A stretch of DNA of 64,000 nucleotides. Source: Roseovarius albus. Lineage in GTDB: Bacteria > Pseudomonadota > Alphaproteobacteria > Rhodobacterales > Rhodobacteraceae. Below the pieces are notes generated by a model. That model worked only from the letters and a program-made list of their open reading frames with translations. It was not told the DNA's origin and searched no databases. The position numbers and the translations under genes are program-made. Of this stretch, positions 1-8,142 are shown piece by piece (position 1 is the stretch's first letter; every line of letters begins with the position of its first letter). The DNA lies in NCBI RefSeq assembly GCF_900172335.1, contig NZ_FWFX01000005.1, positions 1 to 64,000 on the forward strand, read 5' to 3'.

Positions 1-53
1 TTGATATCTTTGACGATCTTCTCGCCAGGGCTCTTCGTTGTCTTTCTCATCAT
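1..53 (-). CDS. IS3-family transposase OrfA, N-terminal fragment
   Basis: On the minus strand an ATG at 53 (tandem ATG at 50), with a GGAG ribosome-binding site just upstream, opens a frame beginning MMRKTTKSPGEKIVKDI that runs off the window edge. This start resembles, from memory, the OrfA helix-turn-helix subunit of IS3-family elements common in roseobacters. Only about 17 residues are visible, so the family call also rests on the adjoining 26-bp terminal repeat starting with TG. Confidence 0.55.
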   Translation of the reverse strand, partial: MMRKTTKSPGEKIVKDI

Positions 54-91
54 CCACTCCTTGGTGGCTACGATGAGCAACAAACCCTCTC

Positions 92-1192
92 TTAGCAAAT
101 CGACCTATTTGGACCCATAAGCGCTGACGTCAGACACCAGTCTTCGGCCTTGGACACGTCGCCACCTTTTGGAAAAAGATCGCTCACGACGTGACGCACA
201 GCATCCGTTGCGTGTTTGCCGAGACGATGATTGTAGCCAATAATTTCAGCCTGACCTGCCACGCGGATCCTGTTACCAAGGCGGGTTATGGCAACTTTGT
301 AAGTTTCATCCATCAAGGTTGATTGAGGCGCCGCACTTTGATCAGTAACCGGCAGTGTGATCGAATACCCTTTGACCGGATATATCGGCAGCAGAATACC
401 GATCTTTTTCAGCAAAATCGCTGAATACGGGCCAAGGCAGCAGACGAACGTGTCGCCAGTTTCCCTGCCTCTATCAGTATCGATGCCCGCGATTTTTCCG
501 GCTTCGACAACAAGGTTTCGTATCGTTTCACCGTAGCGGAAAGTAACCCCCAGCTTCTCTGCTTCCTGCGCAAGCTGGTTGGTGAATGTACGGCAATCCC
601 CTGTCCGATCTGCGGTGAGACGAAGCCCCCCGACAAATTTTTCCGCCACATGTGCCAGCCCCGGTTCTGCTGCAATACAAGCGTCCCGGTCCAGAACTTC
701 AAATGGGGATCCAAATTCCCTTAGAACGTCCTGATCCAGCGTCGACGATTCGAGTTGTTTTTCCTTACGAAACAGCTGAAGTGTCCCCAGATCTTTTCGG
801 TCAAATTCCAGAGGCAACTCTGCACACAAATCGGTCAACGCAACGCGACTGTAGTTTGAGATCCGAACCATTCTGCTTTTGTTGGTTCGATATTGAGTTT
901 CGTTACAGTTTCTCAACATTTTCAAACCCCAGGACCACATGGTTGGACTAAGCAAAGGCCAAATGGTTAGAGGGCGGTGCCGCATTAATAACCATTTCAG
1001 GGCTTTTTGAGGAACCCCAGGGGCGGCCCACGGGGAGGTCATGCCATAAGACAACTCTCCGGCATTGGCAAAACTGGTCTCTAGTCCCGCTTCGCGCTGG
1101 CGATCAATAACCGTGACCTCAGCGCCTTGTTTTGCCAGATAATAGGCTGTGGTTACCCCTATGACACCGGCTCCCAGAACAACTACCTTCAT
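92..1192 (-). pseudogene. D-amino acid dehydrogenase (DadA-like), 3' end cut off by IS
   Basis: This is an FAD-dependent D-amino acid dehydrogenase of the DadA/DAO family, which oxidises D-alanine and similar residues to 2-oxo acids. The N-terminal Rossmann motif GAGVIG lies at residues 7-12, and family similarity runs to Trp352. There the frame enters the IS end at 136 and adds 14 foreign residues before a stop at 92. Intact relatives are about 410-430 residues and continue with a conserved GLRPxTPDG block that completes the FAD/substrate site; that block is missing. GAGGATC precedes the ATG at 1192. It is the last gene of a minus-strand set with the dipeptidase and TRAP genes. The product is probably inactive. 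Confidence 0.85.
111..136 (-). repeat. 26-bp IS terminal repeat, left copy
   Basis: This block is identical over 26 bp to the reverse complement of 29332-29357. On the minus strand it begins TGTCTGACGTCAGCGC with the TG terminus at 136. The identity stops exactly at the inner boundary (next bases AAATAGG here, ATCCATC at the other copy), as expected for shared IS ends rather than a longer duplication. Confidence 0.85.
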
Positions 1193-1269
1193 GTGATCCT
1201 CGTTTTTCTCTTCATATTAGAAGCTTCGGTTCCCTTTGCGGGCAGGCGCAAACACCCGGTTATCCTATC

Positions 1270-1947
1270 TTACGAGGGTGGCGACGTTGTGGGACCGTAG
1301 ATTGCCGAGGGGAGATTTTGGTACCAAGCCCAAATCCAGTTTCCGTAGTCAAAATGCCACCATTCACTGGGGAGGTTGGTAAAACCAGCAAACTGCATCG
1401 CCTTTAGCAGGTGAGTTCGTCGCTCCGCCGGGCCCGCTGGCACAGCGGCCGCAGTCCAACTTTTCGCGCTAACCTCATCGAACGCGCTGCCCATGTCTAG
1501 GATCGCCCCATTTTCATCTGAAAGCGTGACATCAATAGCCCCCCCCGTGATGTGAGGGCTGGGGCGTACCGGGTCACTTGATGCACGGGCTGCAAAATTA
1601 AGTGTTTCGCGATCAATCTCCTCACCTGTCATTGCGGGGTTTGCCAAAGCAACTTCTGCGCGGACTTTGTCAAAAAGAAACTGCTGAATGGACCTGGGGC
1701 GCCAGCCATCCAGTAGGACAAGGCGATATTCAGGCGGCAGTGCTTTAGCCGCAATGACGAGCCGGTCATAGACACCTTTGCGTACCCAAATTTCTGGCAG
1801 CGCATTTTCCAAGCCGTTGTGAAAATAGATTGGATGGGTGACCCAGTGTTCGCAGGTGATGGCTGGAACAAGTGCTTCATTACTTGTGCCAGCCGAGATG
1901 TATTGGGCGACATTCCAATCTAAGGCCATTAGTTTTTCTAAGCTCAT
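1270..1947 (-). CDS. D-alanyl-D-alanine dipeptidase (VanX/DdpX family, M15D)
   Basis: This is a zinc dipeptidase that cleaves D-Ala-D-Ala to two D-alanines. The 225-residue protein has the M15D signature: GWRP with Arg83, the SPHxTGGAID block supplying His132 and Asp139, and EWWHFD with catalytic Glu195 and zinc ligand His198. No signal peptide is visible, so it should act on imported dipeptide in the cytoplasm, as E. coli DdpX does. The start codon follows the dctM stop by one base, implying translational coupling. Neighbours are a TRAP transporter upstream and a D-amino acid dehydrogenase downstream. A van-type resistance role is unlikely because no VanH or ligase gene is present. Confidence 0.85.
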   Translation of the reverse strand: MSLEKLMALDWNVAQYISAGTSNEALVPAITCEHWVTHPIYFHNGLENALPEIWVRKGVYDRLVIAAKALPPEYRLVLLDGWRPRSIQQFLFDKVRAEVALANPAMTGEEIDRETLNFAARASSDPVRPSPHITGGAIDVTLSDENGAILDMGSAFDEVSAKSWTAAAVPAGPAERRTHLLKAMQFAGFTNLPSEWWHFDYGNWIWAWYQNLPSAIYGPTTSPPS

Positions 1948-1948
1948 C

Positions 1949-3226
1949 TTACATCAGTCGAGAGGGCAGCCAGGTGGTCAATCCGGGCACTAGGATAATG
2001 ATAAGCAACACACCCATGGCAACGGCAATAAACGGCCAGATCGCAACGAATAGACGTGTGATATCAACCTTGCCTACGGCTGCAGCCACGAAGATACAGG
2101 CCCCCAAGGGCGGTGTAATCAGCGCGATGGTGATATTAAGCGTCATCACAATCCCCAAATGCACAGGATCTACGCCCGCAATCTGCGCAACCGGTAGAAT
2201 AATCGGCGTAAGCAAAAACAGGGCTGATACCTCTTCCATGAACATGCCGGTAATGAAGGTGACGCACGAAATAGCGATCAGGGTCAGCGCGGGGCTGTTC
2301 GCAAACGGCTCTAAAAGGCCGACAAAGGCCTCGGGTGCGTTGGCATAGGCCAACTGCCAGGAGACGATTGAAGAAATCGCGATGATAACAAAAACCGCCG
2401 AGGTCAAGATGGCTGTTTCTCTGAGGGAAAGCCAGGCATTCTGAAGGCTCAGATTTTTGCTCCAAAATCCCCAGATCAAAACATACGCTACGGTCAAAGC
2501 GCCGGATTCAGTTGGTGTCACAACACCCATAACAATGCCGGCAACGATAATCACAGGCGCAATCAGGGCTGGAAGCGCGTTATAGGCTGAACAGGCGATC
2601 TCTCTGAGGTTGGCCCGACGCTGGTTTTTTTCTACGTTGTAAACGCGTGCATAAATCACATTCATTCCCATGAAGGCTAGGCCAAGGGCAATTCCGGGGA
2701 GTACACCGCCAAGAAAAAGGCTGCCGACAGAGGTGCCCGTTATGCTGGCGTAAAGGATCATGAAAATCGAGGGCGGCACAATCGGGCCAATCAGTGAGCT
2801 TGCAGCGGTAAGTCCAGCCGCATAGGTGCCTGGAAAACCTGCCTTTCGCATACCTGGTATCAGCAAAGTGCCAAGTGCCGAGGTATCGGCAACTGCAGAG
2901 CCGTTTACACCAGCGAAAAATACGCTTGCCGTAACGTTCACATGCCCAAGTCCGCCCCGAAGATGCCCGACCAGCCGGTCAGCCAAAGCCAGCAGGCGGG
3001 GGGTCATTTGACCGTTGTTCATAAGGTTGCCCGCAAGAATAAACAACGGGATCGCCATGAGCGAAAAGACATCAATGCCCCCGAATGCCTGTTGCGGCAT
3101 GATCCGGGCCATCTGATCAAAGCCCACGAATGAAAAGCCGACAATGGCAGTCGCCATCAGGCTTAGAAAGAGTGGAAGACCCAAAATTACATGGATCAGC
3201 ATCACCACCAGCATTGTCAAAATCAT
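1949..3226 (-). CDS. dctM: TRAP transporter large permease (DctM)
   Basis: This 425-residue, highly hydrophobic protein is of the DctM family, the main translocation subunit of tripartite ATP-independent periplasmic transporters, driven by the Na+ gradient. It has the usual N-terminal hydrophobic segments, the ASSLIGPIVPPSI-type conserved loop and about a dozen membrane segments. It overlaps the stop of the small permease by an ATGA junction. The VanX-family neighbour suggests D-Ala-D-Ala or a related muropeptide fragment as substrate. That is inference; DctM sequence does not predict substrate. Confidence 0.93.
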   Translation of the reverse strand: MILTMLVVMLIHVILGLPLFLSLMATAIVGFSFVGFDQMARIMPQQAFGGIDVFSLMAIPLFILAGNLMNNGQMTPRLLALADRLVGHLRGGLGHVNVTASVFFAGVNGSAVADTSALGTLLIPGMRKAGFPGTYAAGLTAASSLIGPIVPPSIFMILYASITGTSVGSLFLGGVLPGIALGLAFMGMNVIYARVYNVEKNQRRANLREIACSAYNALPALIAPVIIVAGIVMGVVTPTESGALTVAYVLIWGFWSKNLSLQNAWLSLRETAILTSAVFVIIAISSIVSWQLAYANAPEAFVGLLEPFANSPALTLIAISCVTFITGMFMEEVSALFLLTPIILPVAQIAGVDPVHLGIVMTLNITIALITPPLGACIFVAAAVGKVDITRLFVAIWPFIAVAMGVLLIIILVPGLTTWLPSRLM

Positions 3227-3708
3227 AGGTCATTCTCCACAATTGCTTGTGGCAATGCCTTAGGGCCGTTTATGAGCGCCAAGAAAAAGAGCAGACCGAA
3301 CCCAATTGGCATCAGCGCCACTGGGACAGATCGAGACACTTGCAATCCGGGTGTTTGAAAGAAGCCCACTTTGCCAACATATTGATACGAGAACCAAGTC
3401 ATGTAACCGGCAAGAGCCAAGGTCAGCAGCCACTGATACAGGATGATGACTTTCCCTAGTCTTTCCGGAACACGCGTTTCCAGAACCGAGACTCGCATAT
3501 GTGCCCCATCCACCCAGACAGCACCAATGCCAATCATTGCTGCGGCGATGATTACATAACGCGCCAGTTCATCAAACCAGATGGGCGACGATCCGAGAAA
3601 GTATCGTGCGCCGACGCCATACAGGATGAATAAAGCCACCCAGGCGATCAAAAGAGCTGACACGCCTAATGTAAGGCGTGCCAACCAGATTTGTACTGTT
3701 CCGATCAT
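3223..3708 (-). CDS. dctQ: TRAP transporter small permease (DctQ)
   Basis: This 161-residue membrane protein has four predicted transmembrane helices and typical DctQ features, such as YFLGSSPIWFDELARY near residue 36 followed by a GAVWVDGAHMRV stretch. It pairs with DctM and contacts the periplasmic binding protein. It overlaps dctP upstream and dctM downstream by ATGA junctions, so the three TRAP genes are translationally coupled. Confidence 0.92.
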   Translation of the reverse strand: MIGTVQIWLARLTLGVSALLIAWVALFILYGVGARYFLGSSPIWFDELARYVIIAAAMIGIGAVWVDGAHMRVSVLETRVPERLGKVIILYQWLLTLALAGYMTWFSYQYVGKVGFFQTPGLQVSRSVPVALMPIGFGLLFFLALINGPKALPQAIVENDL

Positions 3709-4715
3709 TGCTTCAGCAGATCAGATTTTCCCAGATCTGCGAATGCTGCATCGATAAATGACTGATCAATACTCTGTTCTCCCAACCAGGCGATAAAACT
3801 TGGTTGACCAATTTTCTGAAACTCAGCCAGTTGCTCCGCTGTCGGATCAATGACTTCCATGCCATTTTCCTTGAGCCATTCAACCCGGCCTTCGACATTG
3901 GCTTGAACGCTGTCACGCGTCAAAGCGTTGGCTTCAACAATCGCGTCTTCCAGCACTTTGCGATCTGCCTCAGAGAGTGAGGCAAGCCATTCGCCATTCC
4001 CAACCAGGAACTGCATAGAATACTGCACGTTGGCACGTGTCATGTATTTCTGCACCTCATTGAGAGACCCCAGAATGATGTAGAGCGGTGGGTTCATTTG
4101 ACCTTCGACAACACCGGTTTGCAGTGCGGCATAGACCTCGGTCCATGGAACCGGCGTACCAGATGCGCCCATCGCTTCGTAAAGTGCGACCTGTGAGGGA
4201 TCCATTGCCCGGAACTTCATACCGGCAAAATCTGCTGGCGAATGAATCGGGGTGTCCGTGCTGGTAAAGGCCAGAAAACCGCCTTCTTCCACAACGGCCA
4301 AGATTTCTGAACCGCCCGTGCGGTCGCTGAAAGCAGATTCCACCATTTTCCAATACCCACCCTCATCAAAGAAGGCGCGGGCCTCTTCGGGGTTGGCGAA
4401 CATGAAAGGCGTGTTGGATACGTAACTTTCGGGTACGACTGGTGCCAGCCCAGCAAAGCTTGCGACATTCAGCGAAGGCGATGCCAACGTGTTTTCCATG
4501 CGTTCTTGCTCGCTGCCCAACTGGGAATTCGCAAACAGTTCAATCTCGATGTCAGAGTTTTCCTCAACGATCCTCTCGAGATTTTCAGCAAAGTAGTGAA
4601 CTGCGTTTTTTTTCGCATCAGGTGCGCCGTTATAACCCAGTTTGATGGCCTCTGCCTGAGCTGACAAAGCGGTGCCGATGAGTAACGCTGCGGTTGCGAT
4701 AATTCTTAGTTTCAC
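3705..4715 (-). CDS. dctP: TRAP transporter periplasmic solute-binding protein (DctP)
   Basis: This is the periplasmic receptor of the TRAP system. I place the start at a GTG (4715), preceded by GGAAGGAAATTGAC, because it opens directly onto a signal peptide (VKLRIIATAALLIGTALSAQAEA); the longer frame to 4823 adds a charged, non-secretory leader. The mature protein shows the DctP fold signature, including a conserved arginine in GMKFRAMDP and the MNPPLYIILGSLNEVQKY segment. It is about 336 residues, normal for the family. It is first gene of the operon, divergent from the RpiR regulator. Confidence 0.9.
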   Translation of the reverse strand: MKLRIIATAALLIGTALSAQAEAIKLGYNGAPDAKKNAVHYFAENLERIVEENSDIEIELFANSQLGSEQERMENTLASPSLNVASFAGLAPVVPESYVSNTPFMFANPEEARAFFDEGGYWKMVESAFSDRTGGSEILAVVEEGGFLAFTSTDTPIHSPADFAGMKFRAMDPSQVALYEAMGASGTPVPWTEVYAALQTGVVEGQMNPPLYIILGSLNEVQKYMTRANVQYSMQFLVGNGEWLASLSEADRKVLEDAIVEANALTRDSVQANVEGRVEWLKENGMEVIDPTAEQLAEFQKIGQPSFIAWLGEQSIDQSFIDAAFADLGKSDLLKQ

Positions 4716-4856
4716 GTCAATTTCCTTCCTGTTGTTCCTATATTTCTGTCCAAGCACTTTTGTGCGAGCCAGCCGATCTCGCGTTCTGTTGCAGGGGAGA
4801 GGCTGCAGGGAACTGCGAATCACTTAGACGTGTTACTTGCATACGTACAAATCATA

Positions 4857-4905
4857 ATGTTATCAATGAAACTATTTTAGTATTTATGTTAAAATGCTAA
4901 CATTA
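4857..4905. promoter_or_regulatory. Putative RpiR operator: three ATGTTA half-sites
   Basis: A perfect inverted repeat ATGTTA-N6-TAACAT lies at 4886-4903, and another ATGTTA half-site at 4857-4862, 29 bp away. All sit in the AT-rich gap between dctP and the divergent RpiR gene. MurR/RpiR regulators commonly bind inverted repeats in such gaps. Binding itself is inferred. Confidence 0.5.
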
Positions 4906-4987
4906 CCTATATTCAGTCCCTTTCAAGTGTTACAAGGTTGGAAGAGCAATAGCGTCGTGTCCAGTGGGCAGAAAAACGGAGAAACCT

Positions 4988-5848
4988 GTGCAAGAAACTG
5001 ACATTTTTGCAGAAGCGATTGCGCAAGCGGAAAGCCGTCTCACACAGAAAGAGAAACGTATCTCAGCCTATTTTCTGGCGCGTCCGGAAGCAATTTTGAT
5101 CGAAACCAACGCTGATATTGCCCGTAAGCTGGATATCAGCCCGATGACGCTTACGCGCTTCTACCGCAAGCTCGGCTTTAATGATTCAGCAGATGCACGC
5201 AGCAAGACAATTCAAGATACATATGGGCCAGATAACTATCGGGTGGATCAGCGGTTTGAGACAAGCTTTTCACGACCTCAATCTGAAGACTCGCAAGTGG
5301 GCCTTGAACTAAGTCATGCCTCGATTGAAGCGGCCTTTTCTATTCGCGACAGTGAGCTTTGGGGGGATGTCGTGGAGCGGGTCGCGCACTCTGATGCCGT
5401 TCACGTCACTGGGTTTCAGACGATGTACTATCTTGCGGACGGTTTTAGTCGCCGCCTGTCTTACTTGCGGGATCGCGTCCATCTTGTAGATGGCATTGAT
5501 GGGGTTTACGCAGGGCTCTTGCCCGCTCCTGATGAAAAGGTCACCCTTATCATGATGGATGTGTTTCGGTACGGCGCACACGGGCCAGTTCTTGCCAAAC
5601 TCGCGCGTGAACGCGGCATGGAAGTTATTATTTTTGCAGACGAATTCTGTGACTGGGCGAATGGGATTACTCCCTACGTACTCCGCTATCCAGCAGAGAC
5701 CCATTTTTTCCTGGCAATGCCACAGGGTATTTCGACAGGGCTGAATCTGCTGCTACAAGATGTCAGTGGCAAGCTCGGGAAACGCGCAAAGCAACGCGTG
5801 CAGAAACTCGCGGAAGCACAGGATCATTTTGGGTTGTTCCTGGACTGA
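4988..5848 (+). CDS. MurR/RpiR-family transcriptional regulator
   Basis: The protein has an N-terminal HTH_6 domain (roughly residues 8-80, with the IARKLDISPMTLTRFYRKLGF recognition region) and a C-terminal SIS-type sugar-phosphate-binding domain. I choose the GTG at 4988, preceded six bases earlier by GGAG; a GTG at 4964 is possible but has no good ribosome-binding site. RpiR proteins usually sense phosphosugars, often from cell-wall recycling (MurR senses MurNAc-6-P), consistent with the divergent D-Ala-D-Ala operon. It probably controls dctP-dctQ-dctM-vanX-dadA through the palindrome at 4886. Confidence 0.85.
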   Translation: MQETDIFAEAIAQAESRLTQKEKRISAYFLARPEAILIETNADIARKLDISPMTLTRFYRKLGFNDSADARSKTIQDTYGPDNYRVDQRFETSFSRPQSEDSQVGLELSHASIEAAFSIRDSELWGDVVERVAHSDAVHVTGFQTMYYLADGFSRRLSYLRDRVHLVDGIDGVYAGLLPAPDEKVTLIMMDVFRYGAHGPVLAKLARERGMEVIIFADEFCDWANGITPYVLRYPAETHFFLAMPQGISTGLNLLLQDVSGKLGKRAKQRVQKLAEAQDHFGLFLD

Positions 5849-5852
5849 CGTG

Positions 5853-5885
5853 GAAAACGACGAATTCGATTTGTCGTCAGTTTTC
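5853..5885 (+). terminator. Hairpin downstream of the RpiR gene
   Basis: GAAAAC-GACGA pairs with TCGTC-(A)-GTTTTC, leaving a 10-base loop and one bulged A, beginning 5 bases after the stop codon at 5848. There is no long T-run, so termination strength is uncertain. Confidence 0.4.
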
Positions 5886-6023
5886 GTCCAGATGTGGCGA
5901 AATCTGCGGCTGGTGTAATGTTAGAGAACGGCCGCGTATGTCCACAGTTCTGGTCGCAACTGCAGCATTGATGTACTGCGTTGAGCGTCTGGTGTGGACC
6001 GCCCGTGAAGGCGGCCTAGGTTC

Positions 6024-6656
6024 TCAGATTTCAACAGATTCTGAGATCGCCAGAGCATCTTCCAATTCAACGCCAAGATATCGAACTGTGCTGTCCATCT
6101 TTGTGTGTCCCAGCAACAGTTGAACCGCTCGCAGATTGCCAGTCTTTTTGTAAATCTGTGACACCTTAGTTCGTCGCATTGAATGCGTTCCGTATGAGCT
6201 AGGCTCCAAGTCAATCGACTTGACCCATTCGCGAACCAATCGCGCGTATTGTCGTGTCGAAATGTGAAGACGCTCGTGGAAGCGCCCCGGCCAGAGATAC
6301 TCGGAGCCGACCATCAAAGGTTCCTCCATCCACCGTAAAAGCGATTTGCGCGTGCCTTTTGTGATCTCGAACCGAACCGGTTTTTGTGTCTTGCTCTGAA
6401 TGATGGATGTTCGCTCTTCGACCTGACCGGCGACATAAACATCGGCCACCAAAAGTTTCACCAAATCACAACCGCGCAGCTTGCTGTCGATGGCTAGATT
6501 GAACAGAGCAAGGTCTCGAAAGTTGTCGGCGAACTCTAACCGTACACGAATGGCCCAGACGTGTTTAGGAAGCAGCGGCCTTTTCTGACCAACTACTCGT
6601 CCTTTATTCCAAGCAGGACGACAGGCACGAATGGCCGGTAAGTGTGGGATATGCAT
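6024..6656 (-). CDS. Tyrosine recombinase (phage-integrase family), catalytic-domain type
   Basis: This 210-residue protein consists essentially of the catalytic domain of a tyrosine recombinase. The expected residues are visible: Arg61 (KLRGCD), His158 and Arg161 (GTHSMRR), His184 (LLGHTKM) and nucleophile Tyr193 (STVRYLG). It lacks the N-terminal arm- and core-binding domains of phage integrases. This short form is widespread in proteobacterial genomes, often on islands and plasmids. No attachment site or other phage gene is adjacent, so I treat it as an orphan recombinase marking accessory DNA. Confidence 0.85.
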   Translation of the reverse strand: MHIPHLPAIRACRPAWNKGRVVGQKRPLLPKHVWAIRVRLEFADNFRDLALFNLAIDSKLRGCDLVKLLVADVYVAGQVEERTSIIQSKTQKPVRFEITKGTRKSLLRWMEEPLMVGSEYLWPGRFHERLHISTRQYARLVREWVKSIDLEPSSYGTHSMRRTKVSQIYKKTGNLRAVQLLLGHTKMDSTVRYLGVELEDALAISESVEI

Positions 6657-7026
6657 GGTGATTCATCCAAACCGCCACGCCCAGCCACAACGGCAACCCG
6701 AAGTTGACAAGGCAGTGTATCACAGGATGCTGAGCGGCCTCCGAAGTCTGCTATGAGCCCAAAGTGTAGGATGCTGTACAATATACGATTGGCAGCTAAG
6801 CGCAAAAAAGGGGACATTGAAAAGTCGTGAACCGTCCAAGCCTGGCTTCGAACATCGTGGAGTTGAATTTTAGCTACAAGCTCAAGCTTAGTTTTTAGAT
6901 CAAAGAACTAAGTGGACGGGATTCAACGCTTCATGGAGAATGCGGCTCATGAGTATTGCAAGTCCAATCCTTTCACGGGCGCTCTTTTCTATGGGATTGC
7001 TTTGCACCACTTCGTGGATCAAAGGG
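6657..7026. other. Gene-free gap after recombinase
   Basis: I see no credible gene here. The tract holds a weak inverted repeat CTTAGTT-N12-AACTAAG around 6888-6912 and a stretch near 6730-6770 (GCGGCCTCCGAAGTCTGCTA and following bases) resembling the degenerate intergenic repeats seen elsewhere in the window. The short frame 6912-7115 has no recognisable content. Confidence 0.4.
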
Positions 7027-7398
7027 TTAGGGCGCGGAAGTGTCTTGGGGCAGGCTCTCGGTCCACGCTCTTAGCGCGTCCAGAAACCCGATGGCAGTCC
7101 GCCCAAAATCAGTGATCTCATACTGCACCGATATTGGCGCTGTATCCATGACCTCACGCCGCACCAATCCTCGTGCTTCGAGCTGGCGCAGGCGTTCGGT
7201 GATCATTTTTTTGCTGGCCCCGCCGATCATGCGAGAGAGATCGTTGAACCTGACAGGGCCATCTTTCAGGTGCCACAGAATGGACCCCGTCCATTTTCCA
7301 CCAATCATTCGCATCCCGCGCTCAATTGCGCAAGGTTCCGCACAGGCTTCGAAAACCTGTCGCCGGCCTTTGGTATCGTTCTCGACCCGGGCGTACAT
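7027..7398 (-). CDS. HxlR-family transcriptional regulator
   Basis: This 123-residue winged-helix protein starts at 7398, where AGGAGG sits six bases ahead of the ATG; an upstream extension to 7434 lacks support. The HxlR core is clear: an early cysteine region (CAEPCAIERGM), GGKWTGSILWHL, LSRMIGGASKKMITERLRQLE and the C-terminal dimerisation helix. HxlR proteins such as YodB and QorR sense quinones or electrophiles through a conserved cysteine. It is divergent from mdaB, its likely target. The gap contains TTACCAAAAGTATACTGGTT, a possible imperfect operator. Confidence 0.88.
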   Translation of the reverse strand: MYARVENDTKGRRQVFEACAEPCAIERGMRMIGGKWTGSILWHLKDGPVRFNDLSRMIGGASKKMITERLRQLEARGLVRREVMDTAPISVQYEITDFGRTAIGFLDALRAWTESLPQDTSAP

Positions 7399-7533
7399 TT
7401 TAGACCTCCTTTGGCGTGACAAGTAGGTTACCAAAAGTATACTGGTTGATTTTATTAATCTATAAACACAATTTCCCTTCGACGCTGCGACGAGTCAAGC
7501 GGTTTGAGATTCTGAGGAAAGAAGGGACCAGTA

Positions 7534-8142
7534 ATGAGCAACATCCTGATCATCAACGGTACACAGCCGTATGAATTTGCCCCAGGCAAGCTAAACGCGA
7601 GTCTAGCGCAAAAAACGAGTGAGGTGCTTACCGCAAAAGGCCACACACTCCGCGTGACAACGATCACCGACGGCTACGATGTCAACGCCGAGGTAGACGC
7701 CCATATCTGGGCAGATGTGGTCATCATGCAGTTTCCAGTAAACTGGATGGGAACGCCCTGGGTTTTTAAGAAATACATGGACGAGGTTTACACTGCCGGA
7801 ATGGACGGACGACTGTGCTCCGGAGATGGCCGCACAGTCGATGCACCTAAAGCCAACTACGGTATGGGTGGAACGCTGGCCGGCACCAAATACATGCTGT
7901 CCGTGACTTTTAACGCGCCAAAAGAAGCATTCGATGACCCGTCCGAGCAGTTCTTTGCAGGCGGCAGCGTCGATGATCTGCTGCGACCGGTTCACCTGAA
8001 CGCAAAATTCTTTGCAATGGAGAAATTGCCGAGTTTTGCGGCGTTTGATGTTATGAAAAACCCCGAGATCGAGGCGGATTTCAAACGCTTAGACGCGCAT
8101 CTGGACATCGTTTTCGCAGAGGTCGACCATGTCGCGGCCTGA
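7534..8142 (+). CDS. mdaB: NAD(P)H-dependent quinone oxidoreductase (MdaB family)
   Basis: This 202-residue flavodoxin-fold protein is of the MdaB/Kef-type quinone reductase family. Supporting blocks are the N-terminal ILIINGTQPYEFAPGKLN, the FPVNWMGTPWVFKKYMDEV segment and the YMLSVTFNAPKEAF region typical of MdaB. It performs two-electron reduction of quinones using FAD/FMN and NAD(P)H, protecting against redox cycling. It is divergent from the HxlR regulator and overlaps the glutathione transferase gene by 14 bases, forming an apparent electrophile-defence unit. Confidence 0.88.
   Translation: MSNILIINGTQPYEFAPGKLNASLAQKTSEVLTAKGHTLRVTTITDGYDVNAEVDAHIWADVVIMQFPVNWMGTPWVFKKYMDEVYTAGMDGRLCSGDGRTVDAPKANYGMGGTLAGTKYMLSVTFNAPKEAFDDPSEQFFAGGSVDDLLRPVHLNAKFFAMEKLPSFAAFDVMKNPEIEADFKRLDAHLDIVFAEVDHVAA

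Larger units (their letters stand above)
1..136 (-). mobile_element. End of an IS3-family insertion sequence
   Basis: The element's outer end is at 136, reading 5'-TGTCTGACGTCAG on the minus strand, and its interior extends left out of the window. It holds the terminal repeat (111-136), a short leader and the start of orfA. The TG terminus and orfA close behind the end fit the IS3 family. It is inserted in, and has removed the 3' end of, the dadA-like gene to its right. A second copy of the terminal 26 bp lies inverted at 29332-29357. Confidence 0.65.

Noticed and set aside
409-951. Overlapping frames in both strands across the dadA-like gene
   Set aside because: They lie wholly inside a gene with strong family similarity and show no recognisable domain or ribosome-binding site; they are shadows.
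1270-1947. Vancomycin resistance gene vanX
   Set aside because: There is no VanH, VanA-type ligase or VanRS, and the context is a TRAP transporter and D-amino acid dehydrogenase; the housekeeping dipeptidase role fits better.
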